DNA from: Streptomyces ficellus | GTDB lineage: Bacteria > Actinomycetota > Actinomycetes > Streptomycetales > Streptomycetaceae | Assembly: GCF_009739905.1 (NCBI RefSeq) | Contig: NZ_CP034279.1 | Location: forward strand, 4,712,001 to 4,776,000 | Length of the DNA: 64,000 nucleotides | Reading direction: 5' to 3' | Shown here: piece by piece, positions 1 through 8,048 of the stretch | Numbering within the stretch: the stretch's first letter is position 1 | How the letters are laid out: each line of letters starts with the position of its first letter | Notes under the pieces: model-generated | What the model saw: the letters and a program-made list of their open reading frames with translations, nothing else | What the model was told of the DNA's origin: nothing | Databases searched by the model: none | Made by a program: the position numbers and the translations under genes

Positions 1-749
1 TGCTCTTCCACAACCCCGCCGACCCCAACCGGGGCTCGCACGTGACCATCTTCGGCGGCTGGACCGACTACACCCGCACCTCCTACACGGCCTACGAACA
101 GGCCAAGCCGCACGCCCGCCGGCAGGCCACCCCGATGGCGTACTGGAACAACTCCAGCCGCTATGTCGCCTACCGCTACAAGGGCCTGAGCGGGAGTACG
201 CCCGGCAGCCCCGGCGGCCCGGGCACGTCCGTCGCCTACCCCGGCGCGGCGTCCTTCGGGCCCGGCGCGAACAACGGCCACGTCACCCGGCTCGGGCGGA
301 TGCTCGTCGAGCGGGGCGGCCGGCGGTTCTACCGCTCCGGTCCCGGGCCGCGCTGGACGGAGGCGGACCGGAGGGCGACGCAGGCCTTCCAGCGGGCGCA
401 GGGCTGGACCGGGCGCGAGGCGGACGGGCTGCCCGGGCCGCACACCTGGCGGCTGCTGGCCGGCGGCCAGGGTCGGGACATCCCTGCCGCCGGCGGCACC
501 TCCGCCGTGACGCCGCCGTTCCCCGGCGCCGCGCACTTCCGGCCCGGCCGGTCGGGCCCGCACGTCGAGCGGCTGGGGCGCCAGTTGGTGAAGCGCGGCT
601 TCGGCGCCCACTACCGCTCGGGTCCCGGGCCGCGCTGGACCGAGGCCGACCGGCGCAACGTCGAGGCGTTCCAGCGCGCCCAGGGCTGGCGCGGCGCCGC
701 CGCCAACGGCTACCCGGGTCCGGAGACCTGGCGGCGACTGTTCCGATGA
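1..749 (+). CDS. Peptidoglycan-binding protein, C-terminal part (cut by left edge)
   Basis: The reading frame is open to the left edge, so the N-terminus is missing. The visible part starts with a Tyr/Trp-rich segment and then has two homologous PG_binding_1-type repeats of about 70 residues. Each contains a GPxVxRLGRxLVxRG-like helix, the sequence SGPGPRWTEADRR and a conserved FQRAQGW motif, separated by a Gly/Pro linker. Such repeats normally anchor secreted proteins to cell-wall peptidoglycan; the catalytic or other N-terminal domain lies outside the window. Its TGA overlaps an ATG (ATGA) of the next frame, suggesting translational coupling with the SPFH gene. Confidence 0.85.
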   Translation, partial: LFHNPADPNRGSHVTIFGGWTDYTRTSYTAYEQAKPHARRQATPMAYWNNSSRYVAYRYKGLSGSTPGSPGGPGTSVAYPGAASFGPGANNGHVTRLGRMLVERGGRRFYRSGPGPRWTEADRRATQAFQRAQGWTGREADGLPGPHTWRLLAGGQGRDIPAAGGTSAVTPPFPGAAHFRPGRSGPHVERLGRQLVKRGFGAHYRSGPGPRWTEADRRNVEAFQRAQGWRGAAANGYPGPETWRRLFR

Positions 750-769
750 CCGACCACGAGGAGGCAGGG

Positions 770-2119
770 TTGAGTACGGCGACACCGGAGGGCGGCGGGG
801 CGGTGACCGGTCGGCGGGTTCCGGTCATCCGGAACGAGACCACGGGCCCGATCCCGGTGCACCTGCTGTTCCGGGACGACGACACGGCGGCCCCCGGGGC
901 GGCCGCGACCGGGCCGGTCACGGTGGTGGGGGAGCCCTCGGCGGCCGTGGCGGCGTCCGGCGCTGCGGACGCCGTGGACGGCACGGCCGCCGTGGACGCG
1001 GCTCCGGGCGGGGTGACGGGCGGAGGCGCGGAGGGCACGGGTACGGGTCTGGGCACGGGCACGGGTCTGGGCACGGGCCTGGTCGGGGGCGGCGTCGCCG
1101 TTTCGCGTGCGGGACAGGCGGGACATGCGGTACGCACGGTGTCCGCGGGGCCGTCGGGCGCCACGCGGGCGGCGCGGGTGCCCGGTCCGGCGCGGCGGCC
1201 CGTGGCGGCGGCCGACCCCGGGCTGGTCGAGCGGCCCGGACCGGTGCTGCCCGGGTGGGCCGGGGTGGCGGCCGGGGCGGCCGGGCTGGCGGGGTGTGCG
1301 GCGCTGGTGTGGTGGGCCGGTGTGGTGCCCGCGCCGGTGACCGGCATGCTGGGCCTGCCGGAACGCCCGTACCACGGCATCCCGCTCGGGATCTGGGCGG
1401 TGCTGGCGCTGGGCGTGCTGGTGGTGCTGTTCGCCTTCGGCGGGCTGGCGCGGGGACGGGTCGGGTACGCGTGGGTCCTCACCCTCTTCGGGGACTACCG
1501 GGGCAGTGTGCGGCGCACGGGGCTGATGTGGGTGAGCCCGCTGCTGCTGCGCCGCCGGGTGGACGTGCGGCTGCGGCACTGGCGCAGCGAGCCGCTCCCG
1601 GCCGTCGACGCGAACGGCACCGCGCTGCGGGTCGTGGTGCTGGTGGTGTGGCGGATCCGGGACACGGTGCGGGCGGCGCTCGGCGTGGCGGACCACGAGC
1701 GGTACCTGCGCGAGCAGGTGGAGTCGGCGATGGCCCGGGTGCTGTCGCAGCTGCCGGCCGACGCCTTCCACCAGGACGCCCCGACCCTGCGGGACGCGGA
1801 GGCGGTGGGGGAGGCGCTGACGCGGATGTTGTCGGCGGAGTGCGTCCCGGTGGGCGTCGACGTCTTCTCGGCGCAGCCCACCCGGATCGAGTACGCGCCG
1901 GAGATCGCGGCCGCGATGCAGCGGCGCCGGGTCGCCGCGATCGACGCCGAGCACCGGGACACGGTCCTGACGTCGGTGGTGGACGCGGTGGACGACATGG
2001 TCCACCGGCTGACCACGCGTGGTCTGGTCGAGCTGGACGACTACGACCGCAAGGCGCTGGTCAAGGACCTCACGGTGGCCTTCTACACGGGCCGGAGTGG
2101 TCCGGTCGAAGGTCCGTGA
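770..2119 (+). CDS. SPFH/Band-7 domain membrane protein
   Basis: This 449-aa protein has a long Ala/Gly/Thr-rich N-terminal half with GTGTGL-type repeats, then two hydrophobic segments around residues 165-190 and 205-230. A Band-7 (SPFH) domain follows, with the typical beta-rich start (GDYRGSVRRTGLMWVSP) and the helical part leading to RRRVAAIDAEH. SPFH proteins organise membrane microdomains or act as scaffolds. The TTG at 770 is preferred because GAGGAGG (758-764) sits 5 nt upstream; an in-frame ATG at 746 overlapping the previous stop is the alternative. No signal peptide is evident before the linker. The partner is unknown; coupling to a wall-binding protein suggests an envelope role. 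Confidence 0.8.
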   Translation: MSTATPEGGGAVTGRRVPVIRNETTGPIPVHLLFRDDDTAAPGAAATGPVTVVGEPSAAVAASGAADAVDGTAAVDAAPGGVTGGGAEGTGTGLGTGTGLGTGLVGGGVAVSRAGQAGHAVRTVSAGPSGATRAARVPGPARRPVAAADPGLVERPGPVLPGWAGVAAGAAGLAGCAALVWWAGVVPAPVTGMLGLPERPYHGIPLGIWAVLALGVLVVLFAFGGLARGRVGYAWVLTLFGDYRGSVRRTGLMWVSPLLLRRRVDVRLRHWRSEPLPAVDANGTALRVVVLVVWRIRDTVRAALGVADHERYLREQVESAMARVLSQLPADAFHQDAPTLRDAEAVGEALTRMLSAECVPVGVDVFSAQPTRIEYAPEIAAAMQRRRVAAIDAEHRDTVLTSVVDAVDDMVHRLTTRGLVELDDYDRKALVKDLTVAFYTGRSGPVEGP

Positions 2120-2160
2120 TTGGTATGGACATGTTCAAGCGGCGTTAATACATTGGGACT

Positions 2161-2172
2161 TGGTCTAGACCG
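2161..2172. promoter_or_regulatory. DasR-type dre site upstream of the LPMO gene
   Basis: The sequence TGGTCTAGACCG matches the palindromic DasR responsive element core TGGTCTAGACC(A/T) in all but the last base, and lies 97 nt upstream of the LPMO start. DasR is the GntR-family repressor of GlcNAc and chitin utilisation in Streptomyces. The site also resembles the 12-bp repeat found in chitinase promoters. Confidence 0.85.
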
Positions 2173-2268
2173 GATCCCCGCCTCTGGTGTCACCCGCACC
2201 AGCAGCACCACACGCACGCGTGCAGCACGGCCCACCGAACTCCCCCACGTTCTGTCTGGAGCGACAGC

Positions 2269-2859
2269 ATGCGACACAAGATAGGCACGGCCGTGGTTGC
2301 CCTCGGCGTGGCAGGGGTCTCCCTCCTGGCCACCGGCAGCGCCAGCAGCCACGGCTACACCGACTCGCCCATCAGCCGTCAGAAACTCTGCGCCAACGGC
2401 ACCGTGACCAACTGCGGCAACATCCAGTGGGAGCCGCAGTCGGTCGAGGGGCCCAAGGGCTTCCCGTCCGGCGGGCCGGCCGACGGCAGGATCTGCGCCG
2501 GCGGCAACGGGCAGTTCGCCCAGCTCGACGACCCGCGCGGCGGGAACTGGCCCGCCACCAGGGTGACCGGAGGCCAGGGCTACACCTTCCGCTGGCAGTT
2601 CACCGCCCGGCACCGCACCACCGACTTCAAGTACTACATCACCAAGAACGGCTGGAACCGCAACGCACCACTCACCCGCGCCGCCCTGGACCCCCAGCCG
2701 TTCCTGACCGTCCCCTACAACGCCCAGCAGCCGCCGGCCACGCTCTCGCACCAGGGCACCATCCCGGCCGGCAAGACCGGCAAGCACCTGATTCTGGCCG
2801 TCTGGACGGTCGCGGACACGACGAACGCCTTCTACGCCTGCTCCGACGTGCAGTTCTGA
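2269..2859 (+). CDS. Secreted AA10 lytic polysaccharide monooxygenase (chitin-binding protein)
   Basis: This 196-aa protein has a signal peptide ending ...GSASS before His28, which becomes the N-terminal His of the mature enzyme. That His with His115 (in FTARHRTTDF) forms the copper histidine brace. Other AA10 hallmarks are PISRQKLC, paired Cys residues, FRWQFTARH and a C-terminal NAFYACSDVQF. It is the small single-domain type with no separate carbohydrate-binding module, as for Chb-like proteins that oxidatively cleave or bind crystalline chitin. ATG 2269 has GGAG at 2258-2261. The dre site 97 nt upstream implies induction by chitin or GlcNAc. Confidence 0.95.
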   Translation: MRHKIGTAVVALGVAGVSLLATGSASSHGYTDSPISRQKLCANGTVTNCGNIQWEPQSVEGPKGFPSGGPADGRICAGGNGQFAQLDDPRGGNWPATRVTGGQGYTFRWQFTARHRTTDFKYYITKNGWNRNAPLTRAALDPQPFLTVPYNAQQPPATLSHQGTIPAGKTGKHLILAVWTVADTTNAFYACSDVQF

Positions 2860-2966
2860 CGGGGTGACGGGCGACAGCCGCCGCCCACGGGTGGGGCCTG
2901 CCCTACCCCGCGTACACCCGCTGGGGCCATGGTGGCGCCGAGAGCCCGGCGCCTACCGTGGTCCCC

Positions 2967-4250
2967 ATGGATCCCCGTACGCCCTGGCAGGCCCTGACCA
3001 GGGGTGACTACCTGCGCGGCGGCTGGCCCTGGCGGTCGGCCGGCTACCTGGCGAGCGGTGCGCTCGTCGGCGCGACCGTGCTGGCCCTCCTCCTGGTCCT
3101 GGCCGCCTTCTCCCTGCTGCTCGTCGGCGTACCGCTGCTGCTGCTGACCGGCGTCGCCCTCGGGGGCGTCGAGCGGCGGCGGTTGCGGCTCGTCGACGCC
3201 GACCCGGCCGCCGACCCGCACCGGATACCCGACGCGCCCGGGCTGACCGCCTGGCTGCGGGTCCGGGTGCGGGAGCAGGCCACCTGGCGGGAGCTGGCGT
3301 ACGCGCTGCTGCACGGCCTCGTCCTGTGGCCGCTGGAGCTGCTCGCCGTCGCCGTGGCGCTCGGCGCGCCGCTCGCCCTGCTGGCCACGCCCCTGCTGCT
3401 CGCGCTGGACGGCCACGAGGTGCGGGTGCTGAAGGGCCCGCTCCTCGCCTCCTACCCCGCCGCGTTCGCGGCCGCCGTGTGCGGGCTGCTCCTGCTGCCC
3501 GCGCTGCTGTATCCGCTGGGCGCCCTCGCCGGCGCCCGGGCCGCCCTGACCCGGCTCCTCCTCGCGCCGCGTGACACCGAGCTGCGGCTCCGCATAGGCG
3601 AGGTCACCCGCTCCCGCGCCCGTCTGGTCGCCGCGTTCGAGGCGGAGCGCCGCCGGATCGAGCGCGACCTGCACGACGGGGCCCAGCAGCGGCTGGTCGC
3701 CCTCACCATGACCCTCGGCCTCGCCCGCCTGGACGCCCCGCCCGGTCCGCTCGCCGACCAGCTCGCCCGGGCGCACGACGAGGCCGGCCGGGTCCTCACC
3801 GAGCTGCGCGAACTCATCCACGGCATCCACCCGCAGGTCCTCACCGACTTCGGGCTGGGCGCCGCCCTCACCGACGCCGCCGACCGGTCGGCCGTACCCG
3901 TGGACACCGGCATCGACCTGCCCCGCCTGCCGCCGCCCGTGGAGAGCGCCGCGTACTTCGCCGCCTGCGAGGCCCTCGCCAACGTCGGCAAGCACAGCGG
4001 CGCGGCCCGCGCCCGCCTCACCGCCCGGCACGCCGACGGGCTGCTGCGGATGGAGGTGGAGGACGACGGCAGGGGCGGCGCCGACCCCGCCGCCGCGACC
4101 GCCGGACGCGGGGGGACCCCGGGCGGCACCGGCCTGACCGGCTTGGCCGACCGGATCGCCGTCCTCGATGGCAGACTGACGATCATCAGCCCGAACGGCG
4201 GGCCGACCGTGCTGCGAGTGGAGATCCCTTGCCAAGCCCTCTGCGGATAG
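2967..4250 (+). CDS. Sensor histidine kinase, HisKA_3 (NarL partner) type
   Basis: The roughly 427-aa membrane kinase has about four hydrophobic segments in its first 190 residues (the putative-sensor region common in actinobacteria). A HisKA_3 phosphoacceptor follows (ERRRIERDLHDGAQQRLVAL, with the His in DLHDG), then a HATPase_c domain with ALANVGKHSGA (N box) and a Gly-rich GRGGTPGGTGL lid. ATG 2967 is chosen over GTG 2958. The 3' end overlaps the response-regulator start by 22 nt, so the two are a translationally coupled pair. The signal sensed is unknown. Confidence 0.9.
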   Translation: MDPRTPWQALTRGDYLRGGWPWRSAGYLASGALVGATVLALLLVLAAFSLLLVGVPLLLLTGVALGGVERRRLRLVDADPAADPHRIPDAPGLTAWLRVRVREQATWRELAYALLHGLVLWPLELLAVAVALGAPLALLATPLLLALDGHEVRVLKGPLLASYPAAFAAAVCGLLLLPALLYPLGALAGARAALTRLLLAPRDTELRLRIGEVTRSRARLVAAFEAERRRIERDLHDGAQQRLVALTMTLGLARLDAPPGPLADQLARAHDEAGRVLTELRELIHGIHPQVLTDFGLGAALTDAADRSAVPVDTGIDLPRLPPPVESAAYFAACEALANVGKHSGAARARLTARHADGLLRMEVEDDGRGGADPAAATAGRGGTPGGTGLTGLADRIAVLDGRLTIISPNGGPTVLRVEIPCQALCG

Positions 4251-4882
4251 TCCTGGCCGAGGACAGCGTGCTGCTGCGCGAGGGGCTGACCGGCCTCCTC
4301 GGCCGGTTCGGCCACGAGGTCGTCGCGGCGGTGGGCGACGCGGCCGCCATGCAGGGCGCGGTCGCCGAGCACGACCCGGACGTCGTCGTCACCGACGTCC
4401 GTATGCCGCCCGGCTTCCGTGACGAAGGGCTGCGCGCCGCCGTGGCCCTGCGCGCCGAGCGCCCGGCCCTGCCCGTGCTGGTCCTCAGCCAGTACGTCCA
4501 GCGGGCGTACGCCGCCGAGCTGCTGGAGTCGGGCGACGGCACCGGGGTGGGCTATCTGCTCAAGGACCGGATCGGCCAGGTCGAGGAGTTCCTCGACGCC
4601 CTGACCCGGGTGGCGGCCGGGGGCACGGTCGTCGACCCCGAGGTGGTGCGCCAGCTGTTGCGCCGCCACCGCGATCCGCTGGCGGCGCTGACCCCGCGGG
4701 AGCGCGAGGTGCTGGGCCTGGTGGCGGAGGGCCACTCCAACGGGGCGATCGCCCGGCGGCTGACGGTGACCGAGGCGGCGGTCGGCAAGCACATCGGGAA
4801 CATCCTCGGAAAGCTGGACCTGCCGCCCGCCGACGACACCCACCGCCGTGTCCTCGCCGTCCTGGCCTTCCTGCGCGCGTGA
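4229..4882 (+). CDS. NarL/LuxR-family response regulator
   Basis: The 217-aa protein has an N-terminal receiver domain, with acidic residues in LAEDSVLL and the phosphorylatable Asp in VVVTDVRMPP. A C-terminal LuxR helix-turn-helix follows (LTPREREVLGLVAEGHSN...VGKHIGNILGKL). It starts at TTG 4229 inside the end of the kinase gene, with GGAG at 4219-4222 as ribosome site. It is the cognate partner of the upstream kinase; the regulon is unknown. A strong hairpin follows the stop codon. Confidence 0.9.
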   Translation: MPSPLRIVLAEDSVLLREGLTGLLGRFGHEVVAAVGDAAAMQGAVAEHDPDVVVTDVRMPPGFRDEGLRAAVALRAERPALPVLVLSQYVQRAYAAELLESGDGTGVGYLLKDRIGQVEEFLDALTRVAAGGTVVDPEVVRQLLRRHRDPLAALTPREREVLGLVAEGHSNGAIARRLTVTEAAVGKHIGNILGKLDLPPADDTHRRVLAVLAFLRA

Positions 4883-4886
4883 GCAC

Positions 4887-4920
4887 GAAGAAGCCCCCCG
4901 CTTCCGCGAGGGGCTTCTTC
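4887..4920. terminator. Bidirectional hairpin terminator between response regulator and tRNA-Lys
   Basis: The arms GAAGAAGCCCC (4887-4897) and GGGGCTTCTTC (4910-4920) pair perfectly over 11 bp. The hairpin lies just after the response-regulator stop and just after the 3' end of the minus-strand tRNA-Lys, so it can end both transcripts. A near copy sits at 19770-19799 next to the second tRNA-Lys. Confidence 0.8.
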
Positions 4921-4927
4921 CGTCTGT

Positions 4928-5000
4928 GCGCCGCCAGGGACTCGAACCCCGGACCCGCTGATTAAGAGTCAGCTGCTCTAACCAACTGAGCTAGCGGCGC
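4928..5000 (-). tRNA. tRNA-Lys (CTT), copy 1
   Basis: The reverse complement folds as a 73-nt tRNA. The acceptor stem is GCGCCGC/GCGGCGC, the D-loop sequence is AGCTCAGTTGGTTAGAGC, and the anticodon loop CTCTTAA has anticodon CTT. The T-arm contains GGTTCGAGTCC. CCA is not encoded. A possible -10 (TAGTAT on the minus strand, 5016-5021) lies about 15 nt upstream. Sequence-identical to the copy at 19809-19881. Confidence 0.97.
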
Positions 5001-5086
5001 CTGCTGACAGAGTTAATACTACCTGGTCCGAGGGGTGCCCCTGACCACTGGAGAGTGATCCGGCTCACAGAGCGGGCCCGGAAGGT

Positions 5087-5845
5087 TTAGAGCGCCAGCG
5101 ACAGCACCACGGGTGCGGCTCTGCGGTTCAGGGCGTCCGCCGCCGAGCGCAGCCGGTGGGCGTGCTCGATGGGGAGCGACAGGGCGAGGCAGCCGACCGC
5201 GGATCCGGCCGTCAGCGGTACGGCCGCGCAGACCGTGCCCACCGCGTACTCCTGGAGGTCGAGCACCGGGACGGTCGGCGGCTGGCTGTCCAGCTTGGAG
5301 AACAGCACCTTCTCGCTGGTGATCGTCCGCGAGGTCAGGCGGGCGATCTTGTGGCGGGAGAGGTGGTCGCGGCGGCCGTTCTGGTCGAGCTGGGTCAGCA
5401 GGCACTTGCCGACCGCGCTGGCGTGGGCCGCCGACCGGAAGTCCACCCACTCGTTGACCTTGGGCGTGTGCGGGCCGTCCGCCATCTGCGTGATCTTCAC
5501 TTCGCCGTCGATGTACCGGCTGATGTAGACGGCGGCACCGACCGAGTCGCGCAGCTCGGTGAGGGTGTCCTGGAGCTTGCTCTGCAGGGCCTCGTGCCGG
5601 GTGGCGCCCGAGCCCAGCAGCACCAGGGAGTCACCCACGACATAGGCGCCGTCGCTGACCTGCTCGACATAGCCCTCACGGCGCAGCATGAGCAGCAGCG
5701 GTGTCAGATGACCGGCCGGAAGCCCCGTCTCGCGTGCGATCTGGACGTCGGTCACCCCGCCGCCGTGCCTGGAGATCGTTTCGAGAACACGCAGGGCGTA
5801 CTGCACCGAATGGAACGGCGCGGTCGGCTCGGGCTTCAGCGCCAC
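5087..5845 (-). CDS. IclR-family transcriptional regulator
   Basis: The 252-aa protein has an N-terminal winged helix-turn-helix (SVQYALRVLETISRHGGGVTDVQIARETGLPAGHL) and a C-terminal IclR effector domain with the usual SAVGKCLLTQL-like and VGTVCAAVPL segments. IclR proteins commonly control neighbouring catabolic operons in response to a small carboxylic acid. It lies downstream of the ehu importer genes on the same strand, separated from them by a terminator, and is the best local candidate regulator of that catabolic block (inference). Confidence 0.88.
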   Translation of the reverse strand: MALKPEPTAPFHSVQYALRVLETISRHGGGVTDVQIARETGLPAGHLTPLLLMLRREGYVEQVSDGAYVVGDSLVLLGSGATRHEALQSKLQDTLTELRDSVGAAVYISRYIDGEVKITQMADGPHTPKVNEWVDFRSAAHASAVGKCLLTQLDQNGRRDHLSRHKIARLTSRTITSEKVLFSKLDSQPPTVPVLDLQEYAVGTVCAAVPLTAGSAVGCLALSLPIEHAHRLRSAADALNRRAAPVVLSLAL

Positions 5846-5933
5846 GGTTTCCCCCTACCAGGTTGTGACCGCAAGCTTCCGTACCACGATAGCCGCCAAG
5901 AGCCGTTTCGTGGGCTCCTGTTGGCAAGAAACT

Positions 5934-5966
5934 GTCCCGCCCCGTGCGCCTGGGCAGGGGCGGGAC
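5934..5966 (-). terminator. Terminator of the ehu importer operon
   Basis: Perfect 10-bp arms GTCCCGCCCC (5934-5943) and GGGGCGGGAC (5957-5966) with a 13-nt loop, about 45 nt beyond the stop of the ATP-binding subunit gene and upstream of the IclR gene. Confidence 0.75.
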
Positions 5967-6011
5967 ACCGAGACATATGCCAGCGGCAAACTTCCGGTCA
6001 GTAGGGAGAGG

Positions 6012-6752
6012 TCAGAGCACCGCGCCGAGGAAGTCGCGGGTGCGTTCATGCTCCGGTTCGGAGAAGATTTTCTCCGGCGTGCCGGACTCGATGACCTTGC
6101 CGGAATCGAACATGAAGACCTCGTCGGAGATGTCCCGGGCGAAGTTCATCTCGTGCGTCACGCACAGCATGGTGATGTCCGTGCTGCGCGCGATGTCGCG
6201 CAGCAGGTCCAGCACTCCGGCCACCAGCTCCGGGTCGAGCGCGCTCGTCACCTCGTCCAGCAGCAGCACCCGCGGGCGCATCGCCAGCGCGCGGGCGATC
6301 GCCACCCGCTGCTGCTGGCCGCCGGAGAGCTGGGCGGGTCTGGCGTCGCACTTCTCGGCCAGTCCCACCAGGTCCAGCAGTTCACGGGCGCGTTGCTCGG
6401 CCTCGTCCTTGTCCAGGCCCAGGACCCGTACCGGCGCCTCGGTGATGTTGCGCAGCACGGACATGTTGGGGAACAGGTTGAACTGCTGGAAGACCATGCC
6501 GATCTTCTTGCGCAGCTCGCGCCGCTGCTTCTCGTCGGCCGGGTACAGCCGGCCGCCGTTGACCTGGATGACGCCCGAGTCCGGGCGCTCCAGCGTCATC
6601 AGCATCCGCAGGATCGTCGTCTTGCCCGAGCCGGACGGCCCGATGAGCGTGACGTGCTTGCCCTCCTCGACCGCGAAGCACAGGTCGTCCAGGACGGTGT
6701 TCTCGCCGAAGCGCTTGGACACGTTCTCGAAACGGATCAGTTCACTTGACAA
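6012..6752 (-). CDS. ehuA: Ehu-type amino-acid/ectoine ABC transporter ATP-binding protein
   Basis: This 246-aa ATPase has Walker A GPSGSGKTT, a Q-loop (MVFQQFNLF), signature LSGGQQQR, Walker B VLLLDEVTSALD and a switch His in CVTHEM. It is the polar amino-acid family (PAAT/HisP) and closest in overall wording to EhuA. The start is a TTG overlapping the end of the upstream permease gene by 11 nt. It is the last gene of the B-C-D-A operon. The ehu naming rests mainly on the binding protein; the true substrate may not be ectoine. Confidence 0.85.
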   Translation of the reverse strand: MSSELIRFENVSKRFGENTVLDDLCFAVEEGKHVTLIGPSGSGKTTILRMLMTLERPDSGVIQVNGGRLYPADEKQRRELRKKIGMVFQQFNLFPNMSVLRNITEAPVRVLGLDKDEAEQRARELLDLVGLAEKCDARPAQLSGGQQQRVAIARALAMRPRVLLLDEVTSALDPELVAGVLDLLRDIARSTDITMLCVTHEMNFARDISDEVFMFDSGKVIESGTPEKIFSEPEHERTRDFLGAVL

Positions 6753-7392
6753 GGCGGCGCTCCAGGGAACGTACGAAGAGGGAAGCCGGATAGGCGATCA
6801 GGACGAAGGCGACACCCACGACCGTGAGCGGCTCGGTGTACTGGAAGGTGGAGGCGCTCTCCAGCCGGGACTGCTGGAGCAGTTCCAGCACGCTGATTCC
6901 GGCCAGCAGCGGCGTGTCCTTCAGCATGGCGATGACGTAGTTGCCGAGCGCCGGCGCGATGCGGCGCAGGGCCTGCGGCAGGATCACCGCGAACCAGGTC
7001 CGGTGGGCCGGCAGGCTCAGGGCGGTGGCCGCCTCCCACTGGCCGGCCGGTACGGCGTCGATGCCGGCCCGGTAGACCTGCGCCGTGTACGTCGAGTAGT
7101 GCAGGCCGATGGCGAGCGTGCCGGTGGTCAGCGCCGAGAACTGCACGCCCCACTCCGGCAGCACGAAGAACAGGAAGAACAGCTGTACCAGCAGCGGCGT
7201 GGTGCGGATGAACTCGGTCACCACGTGCACCGGCCACCGCACGAAGCGGCTCGGCGCCCGGAAGGCCGCCGCCCACACCAGCCCCAGCGAGAACGAGATC
7301 AGCGAGCCGAGCACCAGCACCTGGAGGGTGACCAGCAGCCCGTCCCAGAAGCGCGGCATGAAGTCCGCGACCGCGGACCAGTCCCAGTTCAT
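6742..7392 (-). CDS. ehuD: Ehu-type ABC transporter permease (second)
   Basis: The 216-aa inner-membrane permease of the HisM/GlnP type has about five hydrophobic segments and the EAA-like cytoplasmic loop (AGQWEAATALSLPAHRTWFAVILPQALR) that docks on the ATPase. The start ATG at 7392 overlaps the stop of the upstream permease by 4 nt (ATGA). A longer upstream frame is only a shadow of the preceding gene. It forms the translocation channel with the first permease. Assignment of C versus D is by gene order only. Confidence 0.85.
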   Translation of the reverse strand: MNWDWSAVADFMPRFWDGLLVTLQVLVLGSLISFSLGLVWAAAFRAPSRFVRWPVHVVTEFIRTTPLLVQLFFLFFVLPEWGVQFSALTTGTLAIGLHYSTYTAQVYRAGIDAVPAGQWEAATALSLPAHRTWFAVILPQALRRIAPALGNYVIAMLKDTPLLAGISVLELLQQSRLESASTFQYTEPLTVVGVAFVLIAYPASLFVRSLERRLVK

Positions 7393-8048
7393 CGGACCGC
7401 CACCCCCAGGTTCGCCTTGGTCTTCCGTTCGAGGGCCTTCATGGAGCGGGTGATGACGAACGCGATCACGAAGTAGATCACCAGGATGACGGAGTAGATC
7501 TGCGCGCTCTCCTGGGTGGCCAGGCGCACCAGATACGCGGCGAAGGACACGTCGCCCACCCCGAGCAGCGACACCAGCGCCGTGCCCTTGAGCAGCTCGA
7601 CGAGAAGGTTGCAGAAGCTCGGGATCATCTCGGGCACCGCCTGCGGCAGCACCACGAGCCGCATCCGCTGCCACGGCGTGAAGCTGAGCGCCACGCCCGC
7701 CTCCGTCTGCGCCTTCGGTACGGAGTTGAGGGCGCCGCGGACGATCTCGGCGCCGTACGCCCCGTACGACAGGCCCAGCGCGAGCACCGCGGCCCACATC
7801 GGCACCAGCTGCCAGCCCAGCAGCGGCGGCACTACGAAGAACAGCCAGAACATGAGGATCAGCGCCGACGTGCCGCGGAAGATCTCCGTGTACGCGCCCG
7901 CCAGGAAGCGGACGAACAGGGAGCGGTGGGTGCGGGCCATGCCGACGCCGAAGGCGACCACGGCGGCCAGCGCCGCGCTGTAAACCAGGAGCTGGAGGGT
8001 GATCCAGATGCCGGGCAGTACCCAGTTCTGCCAGAGTCCGGCGGTCAT
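7389..8048 (-). CDS. ehuC: Ehu-type ABC transporter permease (first)
   Basis: The 219-aa polar-amino-acid-type permease has hydrophobic spans through its length and an EAA loop (KAQTEAGVALSFTPWQRMRLVVLPQAVPEMIPS). ATG 8048 overlaps the TGA of the binding-protein gene (ATGA, 8045-8048), so translation is coupled; a GTG two codons upstream is possible. It is followed directly by the second permease, also with a 4-nt overlap. Confidence 0.85.
   Translation of the reverse strand: MTAGLWQNWVLPGIWITLQLLVYSAALAAVVAFGVGMARTHRSLFVRFLAGAYTEIFRGTSALILMFWLFFVVPPLLGWQLVPMWAAVLALGLSYGAYGAEIVRGALNSVPKAQTEAGVALSFTPWQRMRLVVLPQAVPEMIPSFCNLLVELLKGTALVSLLGVGDVSFAAYLVRLATQESAQIYSVILVIYFVIAFVITRSMKALERKTKANLGVAVR

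Noticed and set aside
710..2005. Long minus-strand frame opposite the SPFH gene
   Set aside because: Composition is Arg/Pro/His-rich with no domain, typical of an antisense shadow.
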